This document shows positions 16,537 to 24,815 of a DNA stretch of 36,507 bases, one piece after another; position 1 is the stretch's first letter; every line of letters begins with the position of its first letter. The stretch is from Coprococcus_A sp051877705. GTDB taxonomy: Bacteria; Bacillota; Clostridia; Lachnospirales; Lachnospiraceae. Below the pieces are notes generated by a model. The model saw only the letters and a list, made by a program, of their open reading frames with translations, ran no database searches and was not told the DNA's origin. The translations under genes and the position numbers were made by a program. The stretch covers positions 1 through 36,507 of the forward strand of contig JBJEJD010000175.1 in assembly GCA_051877705.1 (NCBI GenBank). The letters are read 5' to 3'.

Positions 16537-17865
16537 TTATCTTTCCTCCACACATTTTTTCAGCAGCTTCACAGCTTCTTCCGGCGAATAATCCCGGATG
16601 ATACGGCTTACTTTATCATAGCCCAGCACCGGCGCATAGGATGCGGCAAATGCACTGGAGGCCTTCAGATGTTGCCGGCATGCTTCTTCATTGATCCGCA
16701 ATGGCACAATACATTTCTCTCTGAACAGGCGGACCGCCTCTGTCATAAGCTCCAGACTTTCCAGCAGACTGTCGGCAATGAGCGGCAAAAAGGCATTCAG
16801 TTCAAATTCCCCGTGGGCGGCTGCCATGGTAATGGCCGTATCATTGGCCGCCACCCTCATGGCGCACTGCATGACCATTTCCGCCATAACCGGATTCACC
16901 TTGCCCGGCATAATCGTACTCCCCTGCTGAACCTCAGGCAGTACCATCTCACCCAGACCGCCATGTGGACCCGAATTCATCAGGCGCAGATCATTGGCAA
17001 TCTTCATAAGATTAACCGCCAGCGCTTTGATCAGACCGGAGACCTCCACAAACACATCATTATTCTGTGTTATGTCCATTGGATACTCCGCCGCAGCCAG
17101 ACCATATCCGGTCAGACGGCGCAGCTCCTCTATCACACCGAATCGATATTTTCTGTCAGCATTATTGGATAATCCCACCGCCGTACCGCCGATATTAACC
17201 TGACGCAGCCGTTCCTCCACCTTGTACAGACGCCACCGGTCTCTGGCAATGGCCTGCGCATAGGCTCCAAATTCCTCACCGGCTGTAATGGGAACTGCAT
17301 CCATCAGTTCCGTCCTCCCCAGCTTGTCCACATCCTGCCACTGATTTTCCTTCTCCTGTAAAGCGGTCTGCAGCTTTGCACATTCGTCGGACAGAAGGCG
17401 CAGCTGCCGGATGGCGGCTATACGAAGAGCCGTTGGATAGACATCATTGGTGGACTGCCCCCGGTTCACATCATCCAGAGGATGTATCACCTCATAATCT
17501 CCGAAATTCTTCCCCAGTGCCTTTAAAGCAAGATTGGCCAGAACCTCATTGACATTCATATTGGTAGACGTTCCCGCACCGCCCTGCAGTGCCTGTACCG
17601 GAAAATACGCCTCATAATTATCTTCACTGTTCAATATTTCATCACAGGCCGCAACGATGGCTCTTTCCACTTCCGGCTTGCCCATTCCCAGATTCAGATA
17701 AGTTGCTGCCGCTGCCTTTTTCACCAGAACCATGGCTCTGATCAGTCCCCGGTTCACCGTCTTCTGTCCCAGATCAAAGTTCTCCAGAGCCCGGGCCGTA
17801 TTGATGCCGTAAAGAGTCCTCTCCGGCAGCGCCTTTTCCCCCAGCATATCCCTTTCCAGCCTCAT
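16537..17865 (-). CDS. aspA: Aspartate ammonia-lyase (aspartase)
   Basis: 442 residues, slightly shorter than typical aspartases. It belongs to the fumarase/aspartase superfamily, with the substrate loop signature GSTIMPGKVNP (315-325), TSTNMNVNEV near residue 99, and NRGQSTNDVYPT near residue 134. The enzyme converts aspartate to fumarate and ammonia. It is the last gene of the long operon and begins 20 bp after hydF. From general knowledge, an aspartase gene often accompanies hydrogenase maturation genes in Clostridia, although the reason is not established. Fumarase is less likely given this context. Supply of ammonia or fumarate to the maturation pathway is speculative. Confidence 0.88.
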   Translation of the reverse strand: MRLERDMLGEKALPERTLYGINTARALENFDLGQKTVNRGLIRAMVLVKKAAAATYLNLGMGKPEVERAIVAACDEILNSEDNYEAYFPVQALQGGAGTSTNMNVNEVLANLALKALGKNFGDYEVIHPLDDVNRGQSTNDVYPTALRIAAIRQLRLLSDECAKLQTALQEKENQWQDVDKLGRTELMDAVPITAGEEFGAYAQAIARDRWRLYKVEERLRQVNIGGTAVGLSNNADRKYRFGVIEELRRLTGYGLAAAEYPMDITQNNDVFVEVSGLIKALAVNLMKIANDLRLMNSGPHGGLGEMVLPEVQQGSTIMPGKVNPVMAEMVMQCAMRVAANDTAITMAAAHGEFELNAFLPLIADSLLESLELMTEAVRLFREKCIVPLRINEEACRQHLKASSAFAASYAPVLGYDKVSRIIRDYSPEEAVKLLKKCVEER

Positions 17866-17885
17866 AATAACAACACCTCTTTTTG

Positions 17886-19091
17886 CTACTCTTCAAATTC
17901 CAGCAGAAGATGCGGGAATATGCCGATGCTCCGCTTCAGAATTCCCTGCATATAGGCAATGGCAATACCATAATTGGTAATCGGGACCTGCTGATCCGCC
18001 GCGCATTTCATTCTGTATCTTACTTCACGCTCATTGAGCATACAGCCGCCGCAATGAATGATCAGCTTATATTTTGACAGATCGTCCGGGAATTCTCTGC
18101 CTGAACACAATTCTATATTCAGCTTCTTTCCCGTATAATTTTTCAGCCAGCGCGGAATCTTTACACTGCCGATATCATCGCATTGCCGGTGATGGGTACA
18201 GCCTTCGGCAATAAGTATCGAATCCCCATCCTGCAGCTTTTCCACGGCAGCCACCCCCCTGACAGCCATATCCAGAAGTCCCTTGTGACGGGCCATCAAA
18301 ATAGAAAATGAAGTCAGCGGTATTTCCGGCGGCACATCAGCAGATACCTTTGCAAATACCTGACTGTCCGTGATGACCAGCGCAGGTGATTCCCTGAATT
18401 TGTCCAGTGTCTCCCGCAGTTCGTATTCTTTCACACAGACAGCGGCAGCCTCCGCCTCCAGAATATCCCGGATCACCTGCTGCTGCGGCAGGATCAGACG
18501 TCCCTTCGGTGCAGCCTTGTCAATTGGAATAACCAGCACGACCAGATCGCCCGGACGGATCAGATCCCCCACCAGCATCAGCTTGTTCTCCTCTGTCTTT
18601 CCAAGACGGGCAATCTTCTCCTTCAATTCCTCTATATGGATCTTTTCCGTGGCACTGACATAAATTTCACTGGCAGATTCTGCCGGGACCTCCGACAACA
18701 GATCACATTTATTCCATGCGATCAGATAAGGAATCTCCTTTTGCCGGAACAGTTCGATCAGTTCCCTGTCACATTCCTTCAGGCCTTCCATGCTGTCTGC
18801 CACCAGTACCGCCACATCCGTGCGGTTCAGCACCTGCCTTGTCTTCCTCACCCTCAGTTCACCAAGAGCACCCTCATCATCAAAACCGGGCGTATCAATG
18901 ATCACGACCGGTCCAACAGGCAGCAGCTCCATAGCCTTGCTCACCGGGTCCGTCGTTGTTCCCCTCGTCTGAGAGACCACCGCCAGCTCCTGTCCCGTCA
19001 CAGCATTGACCAGACTGGACTTGCCTGCATTTCTCCGACCAAAAAAACCAATATGCACCCGCTCACCCGACGGTGTATCATTCAGTCCCAT
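17886..19091 (-). CDS. hydF: [FeFe]-hydrogenase H-cluster maturation GTPase HydF
   Basis: 401 residues. The N-terminal GTPase domain has G1 GRRNAGKS (18-25), a G3-type DTPGF (66-70) and G4 NKCD (127-130). The C-terminal scaffold domain has the HydF cluster-binding pattern C298-T-H300 and H346-C-G-G-C350, all intact. HydF carries the [2Fe] precursor built by HydE and HydG and transfers it to the hydrogenase. Neither HydE, HydG nor a hydrogenase is in this window. A strong AAGGAGGAG precedes the ATG. It lies 24 bp after the second component-1 A gene, so it is co-transcribed with the nitrogenase-like genes. Confidence 0.95.
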   Translation of the reverse strand: MGLNDTPSGERVHIGFFGRRNAGKSSLVNAVTGQELAVVSQTRGTTTDPVSKAMELLPVGPVVIIDTPGFDDEGALGELRVRKTRQVLNRTDVAVLVADSMEGLKECDRELIELFRQKEIPYLIAWNKCDLLSEVPAESASEIYVSATEKIHIEELKEKIARLGKTEENKLMLVGDLIRPGDLVVLVIPIDKAAPKGRLILPQQQVIRDILEAEAAAVCVKEYELRETLDKFRESPALVITDSQVFAKVSADVPPEIPLTSFSILMARHKGLLDMAVRGVAAVEKLQDGDSILIAEGCTHHRQCDDIGSVKIPRWLKNYTGKKLNIELCSGREFPDDLSKYKLIIHCGGCMLNEREVRYRMKCAADQQVPITNYGIAIAYMQGILKRSIGIFPHLLLEFEE

Positions 19092-19115
19092 CTTACTCCT
19101 CCTTGTTTCATACTA

Positions 19116-20309
19116 TTATAAAAGTTCAGCAAAGCCCGGCATCTTTTTTATTTTTTTCAGAAAAATCCTCCCTGAAAATGCAATATGAGGCAATTCATAG
19201 AACCGGGCATCTTTCGGACATATTGGCTTATACAGTGGATCTGCCACAATTATTTTCGCATTCTTCAGCTTTTCCTCTATTTCTTCCTCTCCGCAGACTG
19301 CCTCATCTTTCGGAGCCAGCAGTCCTTCCCACTCTTCCAGGGGACAGAGCACGCGCGCAGACCGGCCGTATTGATTTTCAATAGCCGCGGCCAGCGAACC
19401 CATGGTCACCGGTTCCCCGATCAGTGTTATGTCAGCCACATCATGTTCTCCTACCGAACTGCTCGCAGATATCCCTGTATCTGTATCTGTGTCTGCATCC
19501 CCGGATCCGCTGGCCAAAATGCGTGCTGTCAGATAAGCCACTTCACATTCTCCACTTTCCACAGCCCGTTCCATGGCTGCAGAAAGCCTCTTTGCAAAAG
19601 AGCCCACCGGTGCGCCCACCACATACGGGGTACCGAATTTCTCATAAAGTACCTTCGCCGCCCGGAGGCCTACAGATGAAACCACCAGATTTACGTCAGC
19701 CTCACCAGCCCTCGAAATCGTCTCCAGTCCATCTCCCATGGCCCAGGTGGAAATCACCTGCCANNNNNNNNNNNNNNNNNNNNNNNNNNNNNNNNNNNNN
19801 NNNNNNNNNNNNNNNNNNNNNNNNNNNNNNNNNNNNNNNNNNNNNNNNNNNNNNNNNNNNNNNGGGCCTGTAAACCGTTTGGCAATTTCCGCCAATGCCA
19901 TCCCCGCACCGTACACATAATCATGCATACCATTGGTCGGCACGGCAAAAGCCGGTATCCCTGTTTCGTCCTCCAGGATCTCTGCCAGAGCAGGAAAATC
20001 CGTTCCATTTAAAAATGGTATCGGCGAACTGGCCAGGGCAATGAATTTCGGTTTCAGTTCATGTGCCGCTTTTGCCGTATCATGAACAAATTTATCATCA
20101 TTCCCCATGATGGCATCAATTTCCGACAATCCGGAAATGAAGATCAGACTGTCCTGATCATACCACCGAATCTCATCATGGGTATTATAAGTAGAATTAC
20201 AGCCGGAAGGATCATGCATGACCGTCATGCCTCCCAGCTCATACAAAGCAGAGCATACACCGGATACATCCGCCGTATAGATTGGTATAATACGATAGGC
20301 TTGTCTCAT
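19116..20309 (-). CDS. Nitrogenase component-1-like protein, subunit A of triad 1 (interrupted by an assembly gap)
   Basis: Nitrogenase-like oxidoreductase subunit of the NifD/NifK/BchN/BchB superfamily. It is clearly paralogous to the gene at 27203-28255: both have YELGG/YELGA, a single conserved Cys37 in PSGC/GGC, DEIRW/DEPRW, SGL..DAI.G.DD and MGDGL. The ATG overlaps the stop of subunit B (ATGA), showing coupling. A second-Cys position in the paralogues is Pro (SPIPFLNGTD here). The region matching the FeMo-cofactor Cys of NifD appears to be Ser (VVSSVGL), so a FeMo-co-type ligand is not evident. The C-terminal third is longer than in the paralogue. About 40 residues seem missing at the 100-N gap, by comparison with the paralogue. 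Confidence 0.82.
   Translation of the reverse strand: MRQAYRIIPIYTADVSGVCSALYELGGMTVMHDPSGCNSTYNTHDEIRWYDQDSLIFISGLSEIDAIMGNDDKFVHDTAKAAHELKPKFIALASSPIPFLNGTDFPALAEILEDETGIPAFAVPTNGMHDYVYGAGMALAEIAKRFTGXXXXXXXXXXXXXXXXXXXXXXXXXXXXXXXXXXWQVISTWAMGDGLETISRAGEADVNLVVSSVGLRAAKVLYEKFGTPYVVGAPVGSFAKRLSAAMERAVESGECEVAYLTARILASGSGDADTDTDTGISASSSVGEHDVADITLIGEPVTMGSLAAAIENQYGRSARVLCPLEEWEGLLAPKDEAVCGEEEIEEKLKNAKIIVADPLYKPICPKDARFYELPHIAFSGRIFLKKIKKMPGFAELL
19764..19863. other. Assembly gap (100 N) within component-1 A of triad 1
   Basis: Exactly 100 N, the usual placeholder for a gap of unknown size. Alignment of the flanking residues to the paralogue suggests about 120 bp are really missing, so the apparently open frame through the gap means little. 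Confidence 0.95.
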
Positions 20310-21682
20310 ATGCAGCTTTCGCACCCCCATCCCTTCCGGATAACCAGATCTTCCGTATCTTTTTCCTCATGAAGTGCTTCCGTCATCAGACCGGCCAGCC
20401 GACGGATACCGTCAAATCCATATAGACCGCCGCCCTGTACCACATTCACAAAATGTCTGCTGCCCGTAAACCATGCCGCTTTCTGACCGATGGCCAGCAC
20501 CTCCCGTTCACCATGCCTTGGCAGGACGCGCATCTTCACCTGGATTGTCGCTGACAGCACAAGCGCCGGTGCATGGACTTTCAGCCATTCAAAATCATCT
20601 TTTTCCTCCGGACTGATGCCGTCCAGATAAACCGTGTTCACAGAGAATCCATGAGATATCAGCAATCTTGCCAGCCCCAGAGGCCTCGGATGAAAAGTAC
20701 AGTCAATGGCAACCGGCATATCTCCTATTTCAGACAAAGCATCGGCCAAAGCCGCCTCGCAGGACGCAATTTCCGCATCATAGTTCAACAGAGATATCTC
20801 TTTCATATTCTCTGATCCACCCTTTTCCTGCAGCTGCCTCAGGGATGCCGCCAGCTCTTCCAGATGCCTGATGATCTCTTCATAACTGAAACATGCCGGA
20901 AGATACAGATGCTTCCGTCCAAGACGTCCTGCCTGTTCCTCCGCACCGTATCTGCCGGAAGGATAACAGGAGATAAACATCCCGCTCTCCGCCAGATTCA
21001 GGTATTCCTCCCATGTCCGGCACCCCGGGAGTTCCCGTATTTCATATCCATTTTCACGCAGAAACACCTTCAGATCAGCTGTCTCATCCAATGCGAAATC
21101 ACTTCCCAGAAGGCTCACAGCCCTGTTATTGATCTCTTCTTCTGTCAGACGCGGCAGCGGATCATACATGGCCTTACGCAGCTTCTGATCCGGTGTCAGG
21201 CCATTTTTCTGCATAATAGGATCCATATAACAGCGGACAAAGAAAATATCCGGAAATCTCGACTCCAGCTCTCCGTACACTCTCTCCAGGTCACAGCCAA
21301 GAAAATGATGCAGACAAACTGTAAAAAGCAGCACCGCCTTCGGTCTCTCATCCAGTTTCTCTATCACATCTGTTACGCCGTCAATAGTCACGTCCTCCAG
21401 GTTGCCGTTCAGCAGATGCTCTTCCTCCACGATGACAAATGAAAATCTGTCTTCCTCATTCATCTCCGCAGCCGTCAATACCACTCCTCGCATGCAGTTG
21501 CCGGCACAGACATAGATCTGCCTGGCTCCCGGTACCCTCATACCTGTATGAACAATATTCCAGGTACCATGAGCCGGAGAATTAAATTCCAGCTCCGACG
21601 CAAAAGGCGCCGGCCACGCTGCATCCTTTATGGCGACCACAGCTCCCGCCGGATCGATGGTCTCTCCTGCACGTTTTAACAT
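20306..21682 (-). CDS. Nitrogenase component-1-like protein, subunit B of triad 1
   Basis: About 458 residues from the ATG that follows GGGGAGGAG and overlaps the NifH-like stop. It is paralogous to the gene at 28252-29550: shared FNSPA/FNSPG, an Ala/Gly-rich VPG, then VCAGNCMRG with Cys63 (VAPGCCGRN in the paralogue), and TVCLHHFLGCD with Cys123 (ITCVDALLGTD). These two cysteines match the P-cluster-type ligand positions of the superfamily, so B probably contributes two ligands and A one to a bridging [4Fe-4S] cluster. The C-terminus WGCESCI has a CxxC not seen in the paralogue. The electron donor would be the NifH-like protein. The substrate is unknown. Confidence 0.82.
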   Translation of the reverse strand: MLKRAGETIDPAGAVVAIKDAAWPAPFASELEFNSPAHGTWNIVHTGMRVPGARQIYVCAGNCMRGVVLTAAEMNEEDRFSFVIVEEEHLLNGNLEDVTIDGVTDVIEKLDERPKAVLLFTVCLHHFLGCDLERVYGELESRFPDIFFVRCYMDPIMQKNGLTPDQKLRKAMYDPLPRLTEEEINNRAVSLLGSDFALDETADLKVFLRENGYEIRELPGCRTWEEYLNLAESGMFISCYPSGRYGAEEQAGRLGRKHLYLPACFSYEEIIRHLEELAASLRQLQEKGGSENMKEISLLNYDAEIASCEAALADALSEIGDMPVAIDCTFHPRPLGLARLLISHGFSVNTVYLDGISPEEKDDFEWLKVHAPALVLSATIQVKMRVLPRHGEREVLAIGQKAAWFTGSRHFVNVVQGGGLYGFDGIRRLAGLMTEALHEEKDTEDLVIRKGWGCESCI

Positions 21683-22206
21683 TTTTCTCCTCCCCGGCAT
21701 ACCGCCATCATCCGACGGGCCAGTTCTCTGTACTCCTCTGCCATTTCACTATCCGGAAATGCTTCCAGAAGTATCTGCTGTCTTTCCTCCGCCAGTGTCA
21801 CCTGCTCGCTGTGGGACAAACTGCCGACGATCTCCGTATGAAAATCCCGGGCCAATTCCTCCACTTTCTCATCTTCCCGCTTCACATTCCGCCGGTTGAG
21901 AATCAGACCTCCAAGAGACGCATATCCCCGGTTNNNNNNNNNNNNNNNNNNNNNNNNNNNNNNNNNNNNNNNNNNNNNNNNNNNNNNNNNNNNNNNNNNN
22001 NNNNNNNNNNNNNNNNNNNNNNNNNNNNNNNNNTCAAGCACTGTCGGGACGTGCTCTCCGTGACGCAGCTGCAAAGTGGAATCCGCCTTCGGATCACAGC
22101 CAATCTGCATAACCTTCAGACCCTGCTTTGCCAAAGCAGCCGCCACATTGGACACCGTTGTGGATTTTCCGATACCGCCCTTTCCATAAACTGCAATCTT
22201 AATCAT
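21676..22206 (-). CDS. NifH-like ATPase (reductase) of triad 1, interrupted by an assembly gap
   Basis: The N-terminus MIKIAVYGKGGIGKSTTVSN is the nitrogenase iron-protein P-loop, followed by QIGCDPKADST. The C-terminal part keeps GGLILNRRNV and resembles the paralogue at 29561-30331. The frame spans only about 176 codons including placeholders. By comparison with the paralogue about 114 residues are hidden by the gap, including both [4Fe-4S] cysteine ligands. Iron proteins of this family dimerise, bind one [4Fe-4S] cluster and pass electrons with ATP hydrolysis to a component-1 partner, here presumably the two genes directly downstream. Confidence 0.85.
   Translation of the reverse strand: MIKIAVYGKGGIGKSTTVSNVAAALAKQGLKVMQIGCDPKADSTLQLRHGEHVPTVLXXXXXXXXXXXXXXXXXXXXXXXXXXXXXXXXXXNRGYASLGGLILNRRNVKREDEKVEELARDFHTEIVGSLSHSEQVTLAEERQQILLEAFPDSEMAEEYRELARRMMAVCRGGEKC
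21934..22033. other. Assembly gap (100 N) within the NifH-like gene of triad 1
   Basis: Exactly 100 N. The flanks align to the triad 2 paralogue with about 114 residues between them, so the true gap is nearer 340 bp and holds the Fe-S ligand region. Confidence 0.95.
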
Positions 22207-22224
22207 AAAAATCCTCTTTCTTTA

Positions 22225-22485
22225 CTACTCACTTTTTGTAATCACATTGGAATAAGCCGTCTTAGCCGACACGCCCTTCAGACGGCCTATTTTCCCCGAC
22301 AGGGCACTGATGACATCCTGAGGCGCATCAATGGCAATACTAATGATGCTGATACCCTTTGCGCGATAAGGAATTCCCATCCTTCCAATAATATACTGTG
22401 CTGCTTCGTGAAGCAAACGATTCAATTCGTCAATAGCGTCATCTTCTTCCACAATAATGGCAATGACTGCAACTCTTGTATCCAT
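22225..22485 (-). CDS. TM1266-like iron-only-hydrogenase-associated regulator (ACT-like)
   Basis: 86 residues from the ATG giving MDTRVAVIAIIVE, placed seven bases after AGGAG; longer in-frame starts exist but have no such site. The content resembles the small TM1266 family, a NikR-like/ACT-type ligand-binding fold without a DNA-binding domain, named as a putative regulator linked to [FeFe]-hydrogenase genes. Visible features are HEAAQYIIGRMGIPYRAKGISIISIAIDA and the central DVISALSGKIGRL. It begins about 20 bp after hypE and precedes the second NifH-like gene. Its ligand and target are unknown. Confidence 0.8.
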   Translation of the reverse strand: MDTRVAVIAIIVEEDDAIDELNRLLHEAAQYIIGRMGIPYRAKGISIISIAIDAPQDVISALSGKIGRLKGVSAKTAYSNVITKSE

Positions 22486-22504
22486 AGGCCATCTCCTCAT
22501 TTCA

Positions 22505-23509
22505 TCAGCAAATACGCGGCAGAAGCTCACCGCCCGGCTGAGGCAGAAGCGCCTGTGTACCGATTTCAGTTGTCATAACCACCCGACCTGGCTGATCTTC
22601 CGTTACTTCACCGATGATGGCCGCATTTTCTGAATAAGGACACTGCCGCAGTACCTTTACGATCTTCTCTGCTTCCGATTTTGGTGCCATGATCACCAGC
22701 CTGCCCTCGCAGGCCAGATAAAGAGGTTCCAGACCCAGCATGCCGCAGACACCCTTTACCTCCGGGGCCACCGGAACAGCCGCTGCATCCAGGCGGATTC
22801 CCACCTTGCTCTGCCCTGCTATCTCATAGAGCACGGTACCGACGCCACCCCTTGTTGCATCACGGATCACATGAACATCCTTTGTCGCCTTCAGTACAGC
22901 TTCAACCGTGCCCCACAGCGGCGCACAGTCACTGGTCACATCCGCTTCAATGCCAAAATCCTCTCTTGCCAGCAAAATCGTACAGCCATGCCGTCCAATA
23001 TCGCCTGTCACAATAATGGCATCTCCCGGCTTCGCAAAATCACCGGAGGTACGGACCCCCTCTTCAATCTGCCCTACACCGGTTGTTGTGATGAAAACAC
23101 CGTCCACCTGTCCCTTTCCGGCCACCTTCGTATCGCCGGATACGATGCGGACACCTGCTTCCTTGGCTGTCTTTTCCATGGCTGCCGCGATCTCTTCCAG
23201 CTTCTCCATAGGAAAACCCTCCTCAATGACAAATGCGCAGGAAAGATACATCGGCTTTGCTCCCATACAGGCCAGATCATTCACTGTACCGCAGATGGAC
23301 AGCTTGCCGATATTCCCCCCCGGGAAAAAGGCCGGAGAAACAATAAAGCCGTCTGTCGACATGGCAATTCTCCCCGTTGGGGCCGGAAGAACAGCCGCAT
23401 CATCCGCTGTCAGATCCGGATTGGCAAAATGTGTCTTAAATACCTCATCAATCAACTCTGATGTCTGCTTTCCGCCTGCACCATGAGCCATCGTAACCGT
23501 TTTATTCAT
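22505..23509 (-). CDS. hypE: Hydrogenase maturation protein HypE
   Basis: 334 residues of the PurM/SelD-like fold. HypE dehydrates the carbamoyl group received from HypF on its C-terminal cysteine to a thiocyanate that supplies CN to iron. The C-terminus is the canonical PRIC, so the acceptor Cys is intact. Other features are MAHGAGGK at the start, MSTDGFIVSPAFFPGGNIGKL, SGDTKV and RDATRGGV. It lies between hypD and the TM1266-like gene in the operon. The full set HypCDEF is present. Confidence 0.95.
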   Translation of the reverse strand: MNKTVTMAHGAGGKQTSELIDEVFKTHFANPDLTADDAAVLPAPTGRIAMSTDGFIVSPAFFPGGNIGKLSICGTVNDLACMGAKPMYLSCAFVIEEGFPMEKLEEIAAAMEKTAKEAGVRIVSGDTKVAGKGQVDGVFITTTGVGQIEEGVRTSGDFAKPGDAIIVTGDIGRHGCTILLAREDFGIEADVTSDCAPLWGTVEAVLKATKDVHVIRDATRGGVGTVLYEIAGQSKVGIRLDAAAVPVAPEVKGVCGMLGLEPLYLACEGRLVIMAPKSEAEKIVKVLRQCPYSENAAIIGEVTEDQPGRVVMTTEIGTQALLPQPGGELLPRIC

Positions 23510-23543
23510 GATCCATCATTCCTCGTCTTTCTAATCATTCTAA

Positions 23544-24587
23544 TTATGAATATTGATAAAATGCTGAACAGGCTCCTTCGTTGGAAACCATACAGGCACC
23601 GATCGGATGCTGCGGTGTGCATCCCTTTCCGAATACTTTACAATCCGACGGCTTACATTTTCCCTGAAGCACATCCCCACAACGGCAGGCCGGATTGCTC
23701 CTGCCTTCTATCTTCGGCATGTTGAATTTCTTCCTGGCATCAAACGCCTGCCATTCCTCTCTCAGCACCAGACCGGATCCAGGAATCATACCCAGACCGC
23801 GCCACTCCGAATCACAGGCTTGCATCAGTTCATCCACCAGCTTTTGTGCCTCCCTGCTTCCCTCTCTGGTGACAACCCTCGGATAACAGTTGACGAAGAA
23901 CGGTTTTCCTTCCTGATATTTGACCAGCGATACAGCCAGCGCTGTCAAAAGCTCCCTCGCCGTAAAGCCTGCCACAACGCCGCTGACACCTTCCTGAACC
24001 AGAGATTCACAGAGCTCCGTTCCCGTAATGGCATTCACATGACCCGGATACAGAAATACATCCGCACTTCCCTTCAGTGCCTCATAGGCCTTTGGCATAG
24101 TCTTATTGGCCACCAGCATGGAATAATTGGTCAGACCCTCCTCGCGGGCCTTTTTCACCGACAGACATCCCGCCGGCGTAGTCGTCTCAAATCCTACTGA
24201 CAAAAATACCACCTGTTCTTCCGGATGCTCCTTCGCATACTGCTCAGCATCAACAGGCGAATAAACGATATGTACCTTCGCACCCTTTTCCCTGGCTCCC
24301 GCCAGACTCATCTGCGTTCCAGGCACCCGCACCAGATCACCAAATGTGCAGATAGTCGCACCACATTCCAGCGCCAGATAAATTGCTTCATCAATAAATC
24401 CCACCGGTGTTACACAGACCGGGCACCCTGGCCCGGAGATCAGTTCCACCTGCTCCGGCAAAAGCTTCCTTATTCCCAGACGGAAAATCTCATGGGTATG
24501 GGTACCACAGACTTCCATGATCCGCAGGGCAGGTCCATTATAGGACTCTATGATCTCCTTCGCCGTCCTCTTCCTCTCTTCACTCAT
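23544..24587 (-). CDS. hypD: Hydrogenase maturation protein HypD
   Basis: 347 residues. Conserved family motifs are present: MEVCGTHTHEIFRLGI (C27), GPGCPVCVTP (C55, C58), FLSVGFETTTP, and the C-terminal cysteine-rich cluster domain with CRCGD, KCKPSDCKVFGKGCTP. HypD carries a [4Fe-4S] cluster and, with HypC, forms the scaffold on which Fe(CN)2CO is assembled. Its ATG overlaps the hypC stop (TGATG), so the two are translationally coupled. All key cysteines are kept. Confidence 0.95.
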   Translation of the reverse strand: MSEERKRTAKEIIESYNGPALRIMEVCGTHTHEIFRLGIRKLLPEQVELISGPGCPVCVTPVGFIDEAIYLALECGATICTFGDLVRVPGTQMSLAGAREKGAKVHIVYSPVDAEQYAKEHPEEQVVFLSVGFETTTPAGCLSVKKAREEGLTNYSMLVANKTMPKAYEALKGSADVFLYPGHVNAITGTELCESLVQEGVSGVVAGFTARELLTALAVSLVKYQEGKPFFVNCYPRVVTREGSREAQKLVDELMQACDSEWRGLGMIPGSGLVLREEWQAFDARKKFNMPKIEGRSNPACRCGDVLQGKCKPSDCKVFGKGCTPQHPIGACMVSNEGACSAFYQYS

Positions 24588-24796
24588 CAGAATAAATCCT
24601 CCATCAGCTGATCCGTCTCATTCTCATCCTCATCTGTAATCTTCGCAATAGCCACACCGGCATGGACCATCACATAATCACCCGGTTCCAGATCCTCTAT
24701 TAACCGGGAAGCAATCTCCCTCTTTGCGCCGCCTGCATCCACAATCGCAACACCATCACCAATCTTCACAACCTTAGCCGATAAACCAACACACAT
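24587..24796 (-). CDS. hypC: Hydrogenase maturation chaperone HypC
   Basis: 69 residues starting MCVG, with the essential Cys2 that binds iron with HypD. The fold is the small OB-like barrel of the HypC/HupF family (GDYVMVHAGVAIAKI near residue 40). It usually escorts the Fe(CN)2CO unit to the [NiFe]-hydrogenase large subunit, which is not in this window. It begins 19 bp after hypF and overlaps hypD. Confidence 0.94.
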   Translation of the reverse strand: MCVGLSAKVVKIGDGVAIVDAGGAKREIASRLIEDLEPGDYVMVHAGVAIAKITDEDENETDQLMEDLF

Positions 24797-24815
24797 CTTC
24801 TATAACTTCCTTTCC

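Noticed and set aside
19764..19863. Open frame reading through 100 N as one continuous protein
   Set aside because: The N run is a placeholder of unknown size, so the apparent frame continuity carries no information.
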